Assembly (NCBI RefSeq): GCF_017355525.1
Contig: NZ_CP067395.1
Coordinates: forward strand, 3,937,001-4,001,000
Source: Lysobacter enzymogenes
Lineage (GTDB): Bacteria > Pseudomonadota > Gammaproteobacteria > Xanthomonadales > Xanthomonadaceae
DNA length: 64,000 nucleotides
Direction of reading: 5' to 3'
The translations under genes and the position numbers were made by a program. Below, one piece after another: positions 56,498 to 64,000 of the stretch. The notes under the pieces were generated by a model, which saw only the letters and a list, made by a program, of their open reading frames with translations, did no database searches and was not told the DNA's origin. Position 1 is the first letter of the stretch, and every line of letters begins with the position of its first letter.

Positions 56498-56806
56498 TCA
56501 GTCGTTGACGGTCGGAATCTTCAGGATCTGGCCGGGCTGGATCTTGTCGGGATCGTCGAGCTGATCGCGATTGGCCTCGAAGATCGCATTCCACTTGCTC
56601 GCCTTGCCGTAGAACTCTTTGGCGATGTGCGACAGCGTGTCGCCCTTCTGGACCGTGTAGGTCTGCTGGCCACCGCCGGTGATCTCGTCGGTCGAGCTCA
56701 CGCCGCTCTGGACGTCGCTGAAATCGGCTTTCTCTTTGATTTCGTCGGTGCTCGACACACCGCTTTGCACATCGGAAAAATCGGCTTTCTTGTCCGGGGT
56801 AGTCAT
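56498..56806 (-). CDS. LysM-domain protein with a duplicated N-terminal motif
   Basis: Protein of 102 residues. The N-terminus holds two copies of [17 protein letters not shown] in tandem (about residues 7-23 and 26-42). A LysM domain follows ([36 protein letters not shown]...[10 protein letters not shown]), as in YgaU but without the BON domain. No signal peptide. LysM proteins bind peptidoglycan-type glycans or act as cytoplasmic partners; location here is uncertain. Confidence 0.88.
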   Translation of the reverse strand: MTTPDKKADFSDVQSGVSSTDEIKEKADFSDVQSGVSSTDEITGGGQQTYTVQKGDTLSHIAKEFYGKASKWNAIFEANRDQLDDPDKIQPGQILKIPTVND

Positions 56807-56961
56807 GGGTAGAGGGCTCCTGCCGGGGTGGCGGGGGCACCATGACATGGGGCTTGTTAAAAAGACATAGCGCCCGCGTGAACTGTGATGAGGAAACTGA
56901 ATGGGGATATGACGCGTTTAAGACGCGTCTCAACCGGCGCTGTGCGCGCGCTGGATCCCGC

Positions 56962-56989
56962 GGCACCGGCCGTATGCCGGACCGGTGCC
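56962..56989 (-). terminator. Hairpin downstream of queF
   Basis: GGCACCGG / CCGGTGCC stem about 10 bp past the queF stop, with a GC-rich loop. No T-run follows, so it may be a Rho-dependent pause or a simple RNA structure. Confidence 0.5.
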
Positions 56990-56999
56990 GTGAGCCGGC

Positions 57000-57812
57000 T
57001 TACTGGCGCTCGTCGCGGCCGGCGGCCGGCGCGTCCAGACCGGCGCTGCCGCGCCAGGGATTGATGTCCAGGCCGCCGCGGCGGGTGTAGCGCGCTTCCA
57101 CCGACAGCCACTGCGGGCCGGCGATGCGGCTGAGGTCGGCATGGATGCGCTCGACGCATTGCTCGTGGAATTCGGCGTGGTCGCGGAACGAGACCAGGTA
57201 GCGCAGCAGGCCGGCCCGGTCCAGGCGCGGGCCGCGATACGCGACGACGACCCGCGCCCAGTCCGGCTGGCCGGTGACCGGGCAGTTCGACTTGAGCAGG
57301 GCCGAACTCAGGGTTTCCTCGACGATCTCGCCCGCGTCGGCGGACAGGTGTCCGGCATTCGGCGGGCCGTAGTCGTCGATCGCCACGTCGAGCGCGTCGA
57401 TCGATTCGACGCTGTCGCCGTCATCGATCGGCGGCAGGCCGAACGCGACCTGCACCGGCGCGCCGGCGGCGGCGCCGAGGTCGCGCACGAAGGTGTCGAG
57501 CACCGCCTGCGCGCTGTCGAAACGGCTGGAATTGAAGGAATTCAGGTACAGCTTGAGCGACTTGGATTCGATCAGGTGCGGCGAGGTCGCCGGCACCGAA
57601 ATCGTCGCGGTGGCGACCTGCGGCTTGCCGCGGCGGTCGAGCCAGCTAAGTTCGTAGGCGTGCCAGCGGTCGTAGCCGACGAACGGCGGCGCAGCGTCGT
57701 CGACGCCGATGTGCTCGCGGCCGAGCGCGCGGGCGATGGGGAACAGCAGCGAGGCGTCGTACTCGCGCGGGTAGTCGACGTGGCGGCCGAGGGGGAGTTC
57801 GTGGGAGGTCAT
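57000..57812 (-). CDS. queF: NADPH-dependent 7-cyano-7-deazaguanine reductase
   Basis: Protein of 270 residues of the long (E. coli type) QueF class. Reduces preQ0 to preQ1 in queuosine biosynthesis. Catalytic cysteine in [13 protein letters not shown] (Cys177, Asp184), NADPH-binding [14 protein letters not shown] (81-94), and [19 protein letters not shown] toward the C-terminus. No preQ1 riboswitch was recognised upstream. Single gene between the LysM gene and a REP region. Confidence 0.96.
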   Translation of the reverse strand: MTSHELPLGRHVDYPREYDASLLFPIARALGREHIGVDDAAPPFVGYDRWHAYELSWLDRRGKPQVATATISVPATSPHLIESKSLKLYLNSFNSSRFDSAQAVLDTFVRDLGAAAGAPVQVAFGLPPIDDGDSVESIDALDVAIDDYGPPNAGHLSADAGEIVEETLSSALLKSNCPVTGQPDWARVVVAYRGPRLDRAGLLRYLVSFRDHAEFHEQCVERIHADLSRIAGPQWLSVEARYTRRGGLDINPWRGSAGLDAPAAGRDERQ

Positions 57813-57861
57813 GGCGGTATTTTAGCCGCTGCGGCGGGTGGCGCCGGTTGCCGCAGTTCGC

Positions 57862-57942
57862 GGTCGCAGCTTGCGCAGCTCCTACAGTCGGATCCGAACC
57901 GTCCGAAACCCTTGTAGGAGCGGCGCGAGCCGCTACCGCGAC
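57862..57942. repeat. REP-type inverted pair, mixed variants
   Basis: Inverted copy of the GCTGCGCAAGC variant (57862-57887) paired with a forward copy of the GGCGCGAGCC variant (57912-57942), so the two arms are not exact complements, unlike most other loci. Confidence 0.8.
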
Positions 57943-57977
57943 AATTCACCTGCGGCGCAACCGCAACCGCGCCGCGC

Positions 57978-59312
57978 TCACCCCGCCTTCGGCGCGTTCA
58001 GATAATCCAGCGTCACCTGCAGCATCGCCCGCAGCCCCAGGTCCAGCGAGCTCTCGTCGAGCTTGAACTTCGGCGAGTGGTTGCTCGGCGCCGTGGTCGG
58101 GTCCACGCCCTTTTCGGTCGCGCCGACGAAGAAGAACATCGCCGGCACTTCCTTGGCGTAGTACGAGAAATCCTCCGCGCCCATCACCAGCGGCATCTCG
58201 ACCACGTTGGCGTCGCCGGCCACCGCCTTCAGGCTCGGCAGCATGCGCGCGGTCAGCGCCGGGTCGTTGTAGGTCACCGGGTTGCCGTCCTGGTCCGGCA
58301 CCTGCGCTTCGGCGCGGGCGCCGTGCGCGGCGCTGACGTGCTCGGCGACGTTCTTGAGGTCTTTGAAGATCGCCTGGCGCATGCCTTCGTCGAAGGTGCG
58401 GATGGTGCCGACCATCTCCACGTCGTCGGGAATGATGTTGTAGCGGATGCCGCCCTTGATCGCGCCGAAGCTGACCACCGCCGGCAGCTTGGCGATGTTG
58501 GTGCGGCGGCTGACGATGGTCTGCGAGGTGCCGATCACGTCGGCGGCGGCGACGATCGGGTCGATGCCGGCCCACGGCGCCGAGCCGTGGGTCTGGCGGC
58601 CCTTGATCTTGATGCTGAAGCGGTCGGACGCGGCCATCAGCGGGCCGCCGCGCACGCCGAGCTGGCCGGCGTTCAAGGTCGAGAACACGTGCAGGCCGAA
58701 CACCGCTTCGGGCTTGTAGTCCTTGAACAATCCGTCCTTGAGCATCAGCGAGGCGCCGCCTTCCTCGTTGCCCGGCGCGCCTTCTTCGGCCGGCTGGAAG
58801 ATCAGCATCACCTGGCCCGGCAGGTCCTTCTTCATCGCCACCAGCGCATCGGCCACGCCGAGCAGGATGCCGGTGTGGGCGTCGTGGCCGCAGGCGTGCA
58901 TGACCCCGACGGTTTCGCCGCGATAGGTCGCGGTGGCCTTGGACGCGAACGGCAGGTCGACCTGTTCGGTCACCGGCAGCGCGTCCATGTCGGCGCGCAG
59001 GGCGATCTTCGGGCCGGGCTTGCCGCCTTCGATGATCGCGACCACGCCATGCTTGGCGATGCCGGTGCGCGGCTTGAGCCCGAGCTTGCGCAGGTGCTCG
59101 GCGACCTTGGCCGCGGTGCGCTCCTCGCGGTTGGACAGTTCCGGGTTCTGGTGGAAATCGCGGCGCCAGCCGACCACGTCGGCCTTGAGCTTGGCCGCGG
59201 CGCTGGCGACCTCCGGGCGCTCGCCCGACGCCTGGGCGGCGGCGGCGAGCGGCAGGGCGAGGGCGGACAGACTCAGGGCGCAGCGCAGCGCGACGGACAG
59301 CGGACGCTTCAT
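57978..59312 (-). CDS. Exported M20D family amidohydrolase/peptidase, copy 1
   Basis: Protein of 444 residues. Signal peptide MKRPLSVALRCALSLSALALPLAAAAQ. M20D zinc hydrolase: HQNPELSNREERT, ADMDALPV, metal site MHACGHDAHTGILLG, catalytic PAEEG, dimerisation domain with HGSAPWAGIDPI, GAEDFSYYAKEVPAMFFFVGA and the C-terminal NHSP. It hydrolyses N-acyl amino acids or amidated peptides in the periplasm or outside. A close paralogue lies immediately upstream at 59735-61057. Confidence 0.93.
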   Translation of the reverse strand: MKRPLSVALRCALSLSALALPLAAAAQASGERPEVASAAAKLKADVVGWRRDFHQNPELSNREERTAAKVAEHLRKLGLKPRTGIAKHGVVAIIEGGKPGPKIALRADMDALPVTEQVDLPFASKATATYRGETVGVMHACGHDAHTGILLGVADALVAMKKDLPGQVMLIFQPAEEGAPGNEEGGASLMLKDGLFKDYKPEAVFGLHVFSTLNAGQLGVRGGPLMAASDRFSIKIKGRQTHGSAPWAGIDPIVAAADVIGTSQTIVSRRTNIAKLPAVVSFGAIKGGIRYNIIPDDVEMVGTIRTFDEGMRQAIFKDLKNVAEHVSAAHGARAEAQVPDQDGNPVTYNDPALTARMLPSLKAVAGDANVVEMPLVMGAEDFSYYAKEVPAMFFFVGATEKGVDPTTAPSNHSPKFKLDESSLDLGLRAMLQVTLDYLNAPKAG

Positions 59313-59392
59313 CGACTTCGACTCCGGCGGGAAAGTCCCGATGCTAGCCGAAGGCGGGCGGCGCGGCAGCGCGACTTTGGGTGGGCCCGTCC

Positions 59393-59534
59393 CTGTAGGA
59401 GCGGCGCGAGCCGCGACCGCGAACCTGCAATGGCGACGAAAACTTCTATCCCGCGCAACCGCATGCGCCGATGCGAAGGCGGAGGTTTCGTCGTCGTTGC
59501 GGTGTCGCGGTCGCGGCTTGCGCCGCTCCTACAG
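59393..59534. repeat. REP-type inverted pair with long imperfect arms
   Basis: Forward copy from 59393 and inverted copy ending 59534. The arms stay related for about 50 bp, well past the REP core (CGACGAAAAC against GTTTCGTCG), with several mismatches. Confidence 0.82.
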
Positions 59535-59594
59535 GGGGGATCGCCGGGTTGCGCACTGAAGACCCGAGACGTTCGCGGCGTACCCCGCCAGAAC

Positions 59595-59677
59595 GTCATC
59601 CCCGCGAACGCGGAGATCCAGAGACTTCAGAGCCATGTCGCGGTGAAGCCCTGGATCCCCGCCTTCGCGGGGATGAC
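59595..59677. repeat. 83-bp palindromic repeat, copy B
   Basis: Same ends GTCATCCCCGCG / CGCGGGGATGAC and length as copy A at 8005-8087, but inverted in the chromosome. About 78 of 83 positions agree after reverse complementing. Confidence 0.85.
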
Positions 59678-59734
59678 GGTAGGAGAGTGGCGTGGCGTGG
59701 CGCGGTGCAGCGCGAATCGATACGACCTCGCCGA

Positions 59735-61057
59735 TCACTCCTGCGCCGGCGCACCGTGCAGATAATCCAGCGCCACCTGCAACATCGCCTTCGTGCCGAC
59801 CTCCAGCGCGCCTTCGTCGAGCATGAAGTTCGGCGAATGGTTGATCGGCGCCTTGGCCGCGTCGCTGCCCTTCGCGGTCGAGCCGACGAAGAAATAGAAG
59901 CCCGGCACGGTGTTGGCGAACTGGGAGAAATCCTCGGCCACGGTCACCAGCCCGGATTCGACCACGTTGGCCTCGCCGGCCGCGCGCCGCAGCGACGGCA
60001 GGGCGCGGCGGGTCAGGGCGGCGTCGTTGATCGTCGCCGGCGCGTTGTTGACCACCGCCAGCTCGGCGCTGGCGCCGGCGGCGTGGGCGTAGTCGTCGGC
60101 GGTGCGGCGCAGGCGCGCGATCACGTCCTCGCGCACGGCCGGGTCGAAGGTGCGCAGGGTGCCGACGAGCCTGGCTTCGTCGGGAATGATGTTGAAGCGC
60201 ACGCCGCTGTTGAACTGGCCGGCGGTCAGCACCACCGGGGTCGCGGCGATGTTGACCTGGCGCGCGATCATGCTCTGGCTGGCGAGCAGGATCTGCGCGC
60301 CGACGGTGATCGGGTCGACCCCGTCCCACGGCCGCGAGCCGTGGGTCTGCTTGCCGCGCACGGTCAGGCTCCATTCGTCGGCGCTGGCCAGCATCGGGCC
60401 GCTGCGGTAGCCGATCTGGCCGACGTTGAGCCCGGCCCACACGTGCAGGCCGAACACGGCTTCGGGTTTGAAGTCCTTGAACACGCCTTGATCGAGCATG
60501 AGTTTGGCGCCGAACGGCTCGCCCGCGGTCGGCGGGCCTTCCTCGGCCGGCTGGAACACGAACATGACTTCGCCCGGCAGTTGGTCCTTGTGCGCGGCCA
60601 GCGCGGTGGCGACGCCGAGCAGGATCGCCACGTGCGCGTCGTGGCCGCAGGCGTGCATGACCCCGACCGGCTGGCCGCGGTAATCGGCGGTGACCTTGGA
60701 CGCGAACGGCAAACCGGCCGGCTCGGTCACCGGCAGCGCGTCCATGTCGGCGCGGATGGCGATGCGCGGGCCGGGCTTGCCGCCCTTAAGCACCGCCGCC
60801 ACGCCGGTGTGGGCGATGCCGGTGCGCGGTTGCAGGCCGAGCTTGCGCAACTGTGCAGCGACGAGCTGTGCGGTGCGCACTTCGTGCTGGCCGAGCTCGG
60901 GGTGCTGGTGGATGTCGCGGCGCCAGGCCACGACCTGGCTTTGGACCGATTGCGCGGCCTGCGCGGTCGCGGCGGGGTCGGCGCTTTGGGCGAACGCGGG
61001 AGCGGCGCAGGCGAGCGCCAGGGCGGCCAACGCCGACGGACGGAAAGACAGGGACAT
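59735..61057 (-). CDS. Exported M20D family amidohydrolase/peptidase, copy 2
   Basis: Protein of 440 residues, paralogue of the 57978-59312 protein. Signal peptide MSLSFRPSALAALALACAAPAFAQ. HQHPELGQHE, ADMDALPVTE, metal site MHACGHDAHVAILLG, catalytic PAEEGPP, HGSRPWDGVDPI, VAEDFSQFANTVPGFYFFVG, NHSPNFMLDEGALEVG. Both copies keep all catalytic residues, so both are probably active. Tandem duplication gives two secreted amidohydrolases, perhaps with different substrate ranges. Confidence 0.93.
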   Translation of the reverse strand: MSLSFRPSALAALALACAAPAFAQSADPAATAQAAQSVQSQVVAWRRDIHQHPELGQHEVRTAQLVAAQLRKLGLQPRTGIAHTGVAAVLKGGKPGPRIAIRADMDALPVTEPAGLPFASKVTADYRGQPVGVMHACGHDAHVAILLGVATALAAHKDQLPGEVMFVFQPAEEGPPTAGEPFGAKLMLDQGVFKDFKPEAVFGLHVWAGLNVGQIGYRSGPMLASADEWSLTVRGKQTHGSRPWDGVDPITVGAQILLASQSMIARQVNIAATPVVLTAGQFNSGVRFNIIPDEARLVGTLRTFDPAVREDVIARLRRTADDYAHAAGASAELAVVNNAPATINDAALTRRALPSLRRAAGEANVVESGLVTVAEDFSQFANTVPGFYFFVGSTAKGSDAAKAPINHSPNFMLDEGALEVGTKAMLQVALDYLHGAPAQE

Positions 61058-61108
61058 CGCAGGACTCCGGCGCGGGAAGGAAGGCGGCGTACGGATGCGT
61101 CGGCGGTC

Positions 61109-61190
61109 GTGGGAGGGCCTTCAGGCCCGACGCCGTTCGCTGCGATCATCGCGATCGGACACCAGAGCGTCGGGCCTGAAGGCCTTCCCA
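61109..61190. repeat. Inverted pair of the CGGGCCTGAAGGCC repeat
   Basis: Copies GTGGGAGGGCCTTCAGGCCC-GACGCC (61109-61134) and GCGTCGGGCCTGAAGGCC-TTCCCA (61167-61190) inverted around 32 bp. Same dispersed family as 17575 and 21387. This is most of the recognisable content of the 320-bp gap 61058-61377. Confidence 0.8.
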
Positions 61191-61377
61191 TAACCGCGCA
61201 TCGCACGCGCGGCAGCCTGCGATGCTAAGGCCGAAGCTGCGCCCGCGGTACCCGGCGGCGGCCGCAACGCGGCGTTGCAACCGTGCGTACGGACGTGAAT
61301 GCAGTCACAGGCCGGGCCGTCGCCGTCGCGCATGCTGGCCACGGCCGATCCGGCCGCCGACCAAGGAGCAGGTTCGC

Positions 61378-61590
61378 ATGGGTTCGATTCGCCACACCCT
61401 GAGTTTTCTCGCCGCGTTCGCGTTCGCCGCCGGTTTCGCCGGCAGCGCCCTGGCCGCGGGCAATTGCAGCATCTGCATGGGCATCTACGACCGCTGCATG
61501 GCCCAGCCCGACGCCGACCAGGGCGTCTGCGCGCGCCTGCACAACCAGTGCGCGCAACCCAAGCAGTGCCCGCTGATGCCGGAGTTCTGA
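61378..61590 (+). CDS. Secreted six-cysteine mini-protein 1
   Basis: Protein of 70 residues. Signal peptide MGSIRHTLSFLAAFAFAAGF...ALA, mature peptide with six cysteines in the array pattern C-x2-C-x6-C-x10-C-x6-C-x5-C, ending PLMPEF. GACCAAGGAGCAGGTTC precedes the ATG. First and most diverged leader of a five-gene tandem array. Secretion is predicted from the signal peptide; function unknown. Confidence 0.85.
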   Translation: MGSIRHTLSFLAAFAFAAGFAGSALAAGNCSICMGIYDRCMAQPDADQGVCARLHNQCAQPKQCPLMPEF

Positions 61591-61672
61591 GCATCGCCGC
61601 CGGCTCCGGCGCGCGTCGCGACGGCGCCGGTGTTCCGCGTTGCATTCACCAACGACCAAGGAGCAGGTTCGT

Positions 61673-61894
61673 ATGCGTTCGATTCGCCACAAGACGTTGT
61701 TCGCCGCCGCATTCGTGTTCGCCGCCGGCTTCGCCGCCAGCGCCGCCGCCGTCCCGGCCAAGTGCGCGCCGTGCCGCCAGATCTACGACGACTGCATGGC
61801 CGGGCCCAACCCCAGCTACGAAGTCTGCGCGCGCCAGTACAACGAGTGCGTGCCGCCGAGCTGCCCGCTGATGCCGCTGCCGTGGGATCCCTGA
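61673..61894 (+). CDS. Secreted six-cysteine mini-protein 2
   Basis: Protein of 73 residues. Signal peptide MRSIRHKTLFAAAFVFAAGF...AAA; mature part AVPAKCAPCRQIYDDCMAG... with C-x2-C-x6-C-x10-C-x6-C-x4-C and end PLMPLPWDP. Nearly identical to mini-protein 3. Same ribosome-binding leader CCAAGGAGCAGGTTCGT. 82 bp after member 1. Confidence 0.88.
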   Translation: MRSIRHKTLFAAAFVFAAGFAASAAAVPAKCAPCRQIYDDCMAGPNPSYEVCARQYNECVPPSCPLMPLPWDP

Positions 61895-61946
61895 GCGCCG
61901 CCGCCGCACCCGACCGGAATCATCCACGACCAAGGAGAAGGTTCGT

Positions 61947-62168
61947 ATGCGTTCGATTCGCCACAAGACGTTGTTCGCCGCCGCATTCGTGTTCGCCGCC
62001 GGCTTCGCCGCCAGCGCCGCCGCGATCCCGGCCAAGTGCGCGCCGTGCCGCCAGATCTACGACGACTGCATGGCCGGCCCCACTCCCAGCTACGAAGTCT
62101 GCGCGCGCCAGTACAACCAGTGCGTGCCGGCGGGCTGCATGCTGATGCCGCTGCCGTGGGAACCCTGA
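61947..62168 (+). CDS. Secreted six-cysteine mini-protein 3
   Basis: Protein of 73 residues, differing from member 2 in only a handful of positions (AIPAK, PTPSY, NQCVPAGC, PWEP). Its ATG is exactly 274 bp downstream of member 2's ATG, and the intergenic 52 bp are also duplicated. Same six-cysteine pattern with x4 before the last cysteine. Confidence 0.88.
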   Translation: MRSIRHKTLFAAAFVFAAGFAASAAAIPAKCAPCRQIYDDCMAGPTPSYEVCARQYNQCVPAGCMLMPLPWEP

Positions 62169-62220
62169 GCGCCGCCGTTGCGCCCGACCGGAGTCATCCA
62201 CGACCCAGGAGAAGATCCGT

Positions 62221-62439
62221 ATGCGTTCGATCCGCCACAAGACGCTGTTCGCCGCCGCGTTCGCATTCGCGATGGCGCTGAGCTCGACCGCGATGGCGCA
62301 GTTCGATTACCGGTGCGACTCGTGCATGAGTCAATACACCTATTGCGCCGGCCAACCCGATGCGTCGATTCCGGCGTGCGTCGACGAATACAACATTTGC
62401 GCGGGACGCTACGACTGCCCGTACATGCCGATCGAGTGA
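62221..62439 (+). CDS. Secreted six-cysteine mini-protein 4
   Basis: Protein of 72 residues. Identical first 14 residues MRSIRHKTLFAAAF, then a diverged signal (AFAMALSSTAMA). Mature QFDYRCDSCMSQYTYCAG... keeps C-x2-C-x6-C-x10-C-x6-C-x5-C, with a more acidic, Tyr-rich surface. ATG again exactly 274 bp after member 3. Ends CPYMPIE. Confidence 0.86.
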   Translation: MRSIRHKTLFAAAFAFAMALSSTAMAQFDYRCDSCMSQYTYCAGQPDASIPACVDEYNICAGRYDCPYMPIE

Positions 62440-62509
62440 AGTCCGTCCCCGGCCGCCGCCAGCGACGGCCGGTGGCGTCGTCCGCCACATGACCCAGGAG
62501 AAGGTTCGT

Positions 62510-62728
62510 ATGCGTTCGATTCGCCACAAGACCCTGTTCGCCGCCGCGTTCGTGTTCGCCGCCGGCTTCGTCGGCACCGCCGCGGCCGGCAGTTGCTGGG
62601 ATTGCCAGCAGATCTATAACGCCTGCATGCAGGAACCCGGGACCACCCAGAGCCAGTGCGCGCACCGCCACAACGACTGCGCGCGGCCGATGAACTGCCC
62701 GCTGATGCCGGAAACCGACATCGAGTAA
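62510..62728 (+). CDS. Secreted six-cysteine mini-protein 5
   Basis: Protein of 72 residues. Signal peptide MRSIRHKTLFAAAFVFAAGF...AAA; mature GSCWDCQQIYNACMQEPG... with the same six-cysteine pattern (x5 before the last), ending CPLMPETDIE. Last member, 206 bp before the siderophore receptor gene. Confidence 0.86.
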   Translation: MRSIRHKTLFAAAFVFAAGFVGTAAAGSCWDCQQIYNACMQEPGTTQSQCAHRHNDCARPMNCPLMPETDIE

Positions 62729-62852
62729 GGCCGCCAGGCGTGCGACCCGCGGGCGCGGTGCGGCGCGCCCGCTTCGGGTCGGGGCCGGGGCGCACGGGCG
62801 CCCCGGCCGCCGCCCGGCGGGCCGATTTGCCCCGCCGCCGCCGCGGGCCTAA

Positions 62853-62872
62853 AATGAGAATGGTTATCGTTT
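62853..62872 (+). promoter_or_regulatory. Fur-box-like site upstream of the siderophore receptor
   Basis: AATGAGAATGGTTATCGTTT: two 7-mers TGAGAAT and GTTATCG around one base match the 7-1-7 Fur consensus TGATAAT-N-ATTATCA at 10 of 14 positions. It lies about 65 bp before the receptor start, as expected for iron-repressed genes. Confidence 0.65.
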
Positions 62873-62934
62873 GCCGGCTCGCAGGACGCTCGCGGCCGCG
62901 ATCGCGCCCTTTCCCGTTCTCCGTGCAGGCCCCC

Positions 62935-64000
62935 ATGTCCCTTTCCGCTTCCCGTCCGCGCGCGCTCGGCCGCGCGATCCGCCTGACCTTGTCCGGCCTG
63001 CCGCTGCTGGCCGGCGCTTTCGCCGCGCAGGCCGCGGACGCCCCGGCCGCCGACGCGACCACCCTCGACAAGGTCCAGGTCCAGGCGCCGATCGCCAAGC
63101 GCAGCCAGACCGTGACCAAGACCGACACCCCGCTGATCGAGGTGCCGCAGTCGGTCTCGGTCATCACCGCCCAGCAGATGCGCGAGCGCGGCATCCAGGG
63201 CATCGAGGAAGCGGTGTGGTACACCGCCGGCGCGCAGGGCGGCGGCTACGGCCAGGACACCCGCAGCGACTGGCTGCTGGTGCGCGGCTTCACCCCGGCC
63301 CGCTACATGGACGGGCTGACCCTCACCGACGGCGTGTGGACCGGCGGCACCCGCATCGAGCCGTACGGGCTGGAGCGGCTGGACGTGCTCAAGGGACCCT
63401 CGTCGGTGGCCTACGGCGCGATGCCGCCGGGCGGCCTGGTCAACATGGTCAGCAAGCGGCCGACCGCCGAGCCGCTGCACGAGGTCGAGGTCACCCTCGG
63501 CAACTACGACCTGCGCCAGGCCGCGTTCGATTTCGGCGGCCCGCTCAGCGCCGACGGCGTGTGGTCGTACCGGCTGACCGGCCTGGCCCGCAACAGCGAC
63601 AACATCGTCGACCACGTCAAGGACGACCGTTACTTCTTCGCCCCCGCGCTGAGCTGGAAGCCGAGCGAGGACACCGAACTGACCGTGCTGGCGCGCTGGC
63701 AGAAGGCCGACACCGCGCAGGGCGGCGGCTTCCTGCCCGCGGCCGGCACCCTGCTGCCGAACCCGCACGGCAAGATCCCGCGCGAGCGCTACACCGGCGA
63801 GCCGGGCTGGAACGACTACGTCAAGACCATGCGCTCGATCGGCTACGAATTCCGCCACCGCTTCAGCGACGCGGTGACCTTCCGCCAGAACCTGCGCTAC
63901 GGCAAGGTCGACGTCGATCACGACGCCGGCGTCGGCGCGTTCGGCCTGCAGGACGACCAGCGCACGCTGACGCGCTACTACTTCCCGCTGGAAGAAGCCT
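62935..64000 (+). CDS. TonB-dependent siderophore receptor, C-terminus beyond the window
   Basis: First 355 residues of an outer-membrane ferric-siderophore receptor. Signal peptide MSLSASRPRALGRAIRLTLSGLPLLAGAFAAQA, then LDKVQVQAP near the TonB box, plug motifs PLIEVPQSVSVITAQQM, RGIQGIEEAVWYTAG, DWLLVRGFTPARYMDGL, LDVLKGPSSVAYGAMPPGGLVNMVSKRP, and the start of the barrel. The VPQSVSVI and KGPSSV..GGLVN motifs are those of the FpvA/FhuA-type siderophore receptors. ATG at 62935. A Fur-like site lies upstream. Confidence 0.93.
   Translation, partial: MSLSASRPRALGRAIRLTLSGLPLLAGAFAAQAADAPAADATTLDKVQVQAPIAKRSQTVTKTDTPLIEVPQSVSVITAQQMRERGIQGIEEAVWYTAGAQGGGYGQDTRSDWLLVRGFTPARYMDGLTLTDGVWTGGTRIEPYGLERLDVLKGPSSVAYGAMPPGGLVNMVSKRPTAEPLHEVEVTLGNYDLRQAAFDFGGPLSADGVWSYRLTGLARNSDNIVDHVKDDRYFFAPALSWKPSEDTELTVLARWQKADTAQGGGFLPAAGTLLPNPHGKIPRERYTGEPGWNDYVKTMRSIGYEFRHRFSDAVTFRQNLRYGKVDVDHDAGVGAFGLQDDQRTLTRYYFPLEEA

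Larger units (their letters stand above)
59313..59734. other. Repeat-filled spacer between the two amidohydrolase genes
   Basis: 422 bp holding a REP inverted pair (59393-59534) and the second 83-bp palindromic element (59595-59677). No gene seen. Confidence 0.75.

Noticed and set aside
57813..57977. PreQ1 riboswitch upstream of queF
   Set aside because: The upstream segment holds REP repeats; no preQ1-I or preQ1-II-like hairpin and purine-rich tail was recognised.
61381..61395. GGTTCGATTCGCC resembling a tRNA T-loop in the mini-protein array
   Set aside because: It recurs as the start of each array member's coding sequence (MxSIRH), and there are no acceptor or anticodon stems, so the resemblance is accidental.

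Overview
The window is a very GC-rich chromosomal segment from a gammaproteobacterium of the Xanthomonadaceae/Lysobacteraceae, most likely Lysobacter. It spans the replication-origin neighbourhood. The evidence is the block recF-dnaN-dnaA on the minus strand facing rpmH-rnpA-yidC-mnmE on the plus strand, the xanthomonad-like DnaA, and the many REP-type palindromes of the family CTGTAGGAGCGGCGCGAGCC. No tRNA, rRNA, CRISPR array, prophage or insertion sequence was seen. The species assignment is inference.

Layout. 0-9.5 kb is the origin core: four parS-like palindromes (two inside recF), sliding clamp, a candidate oriC between dnaN and dnaA, dnaA, then ribosomal protein L34, RNase P protein, YidC insertase and the tRNA-modifying GTPase MnmE. 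9.6-15.5 kb holds an old-yellow-enzyme reductase, DkgB, an MFS exporter, a dense cluster of five perfect DnaA boxes (13.2-13.3 kb), and a zinc-ribbon/SPFH gene pair. 16-26.4 kb holds a TonB-domain lipoprotein, a NatAB-like ABC exporter, an S33 peptidase lipoprotein, a ferredoxin-NADP reductase, YadGH-like ABC genes, a lipoprotein and a membrane protein. 26.8-34.7 kb holds a large TonB-dependent receptor, TatD, a secreted protein, helicase HrpB and a small membrane protein.

34.9-44.4 kb carries a response-regulator/kinase hybrid, an aldo/keto reductase, an EamA transporter, a secreted protein with one c-heme motif, RluE, an exported methyltransferase and a LysR regulator. 44.5-52.3 kb has isocitrate dehydrogenase kinase/phosphatase (aceK) and, five kilobases on, its substrate isocitrate dehydrogenase (icd), with several exported proteins of unknown function between them, including a three-gene overlapping operon. 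52.4-57.8 kb is a run of small zinc-ribbon, cysteine-cluster and SEC-C proteins, a lipoprotein, a LysM protein and QueF. 58-61 kb has two tandem secreted M20 amidohydrolases.

The most unusual locus is 61.4-62.7 kb: five consecutive genes for 70-73 residue exported mini-proteins that share one six-cysteine pattern (C-x2-C-x6-C-x10-C-x6-C-x4/5-C). Three successive start codons lie exactly 274 bp apart, so the array grew by tandem duplication. I do not recognise the family. It is followed by a Fur-box-like site and a TonB-dependent siderophore receptor that runs off the window.
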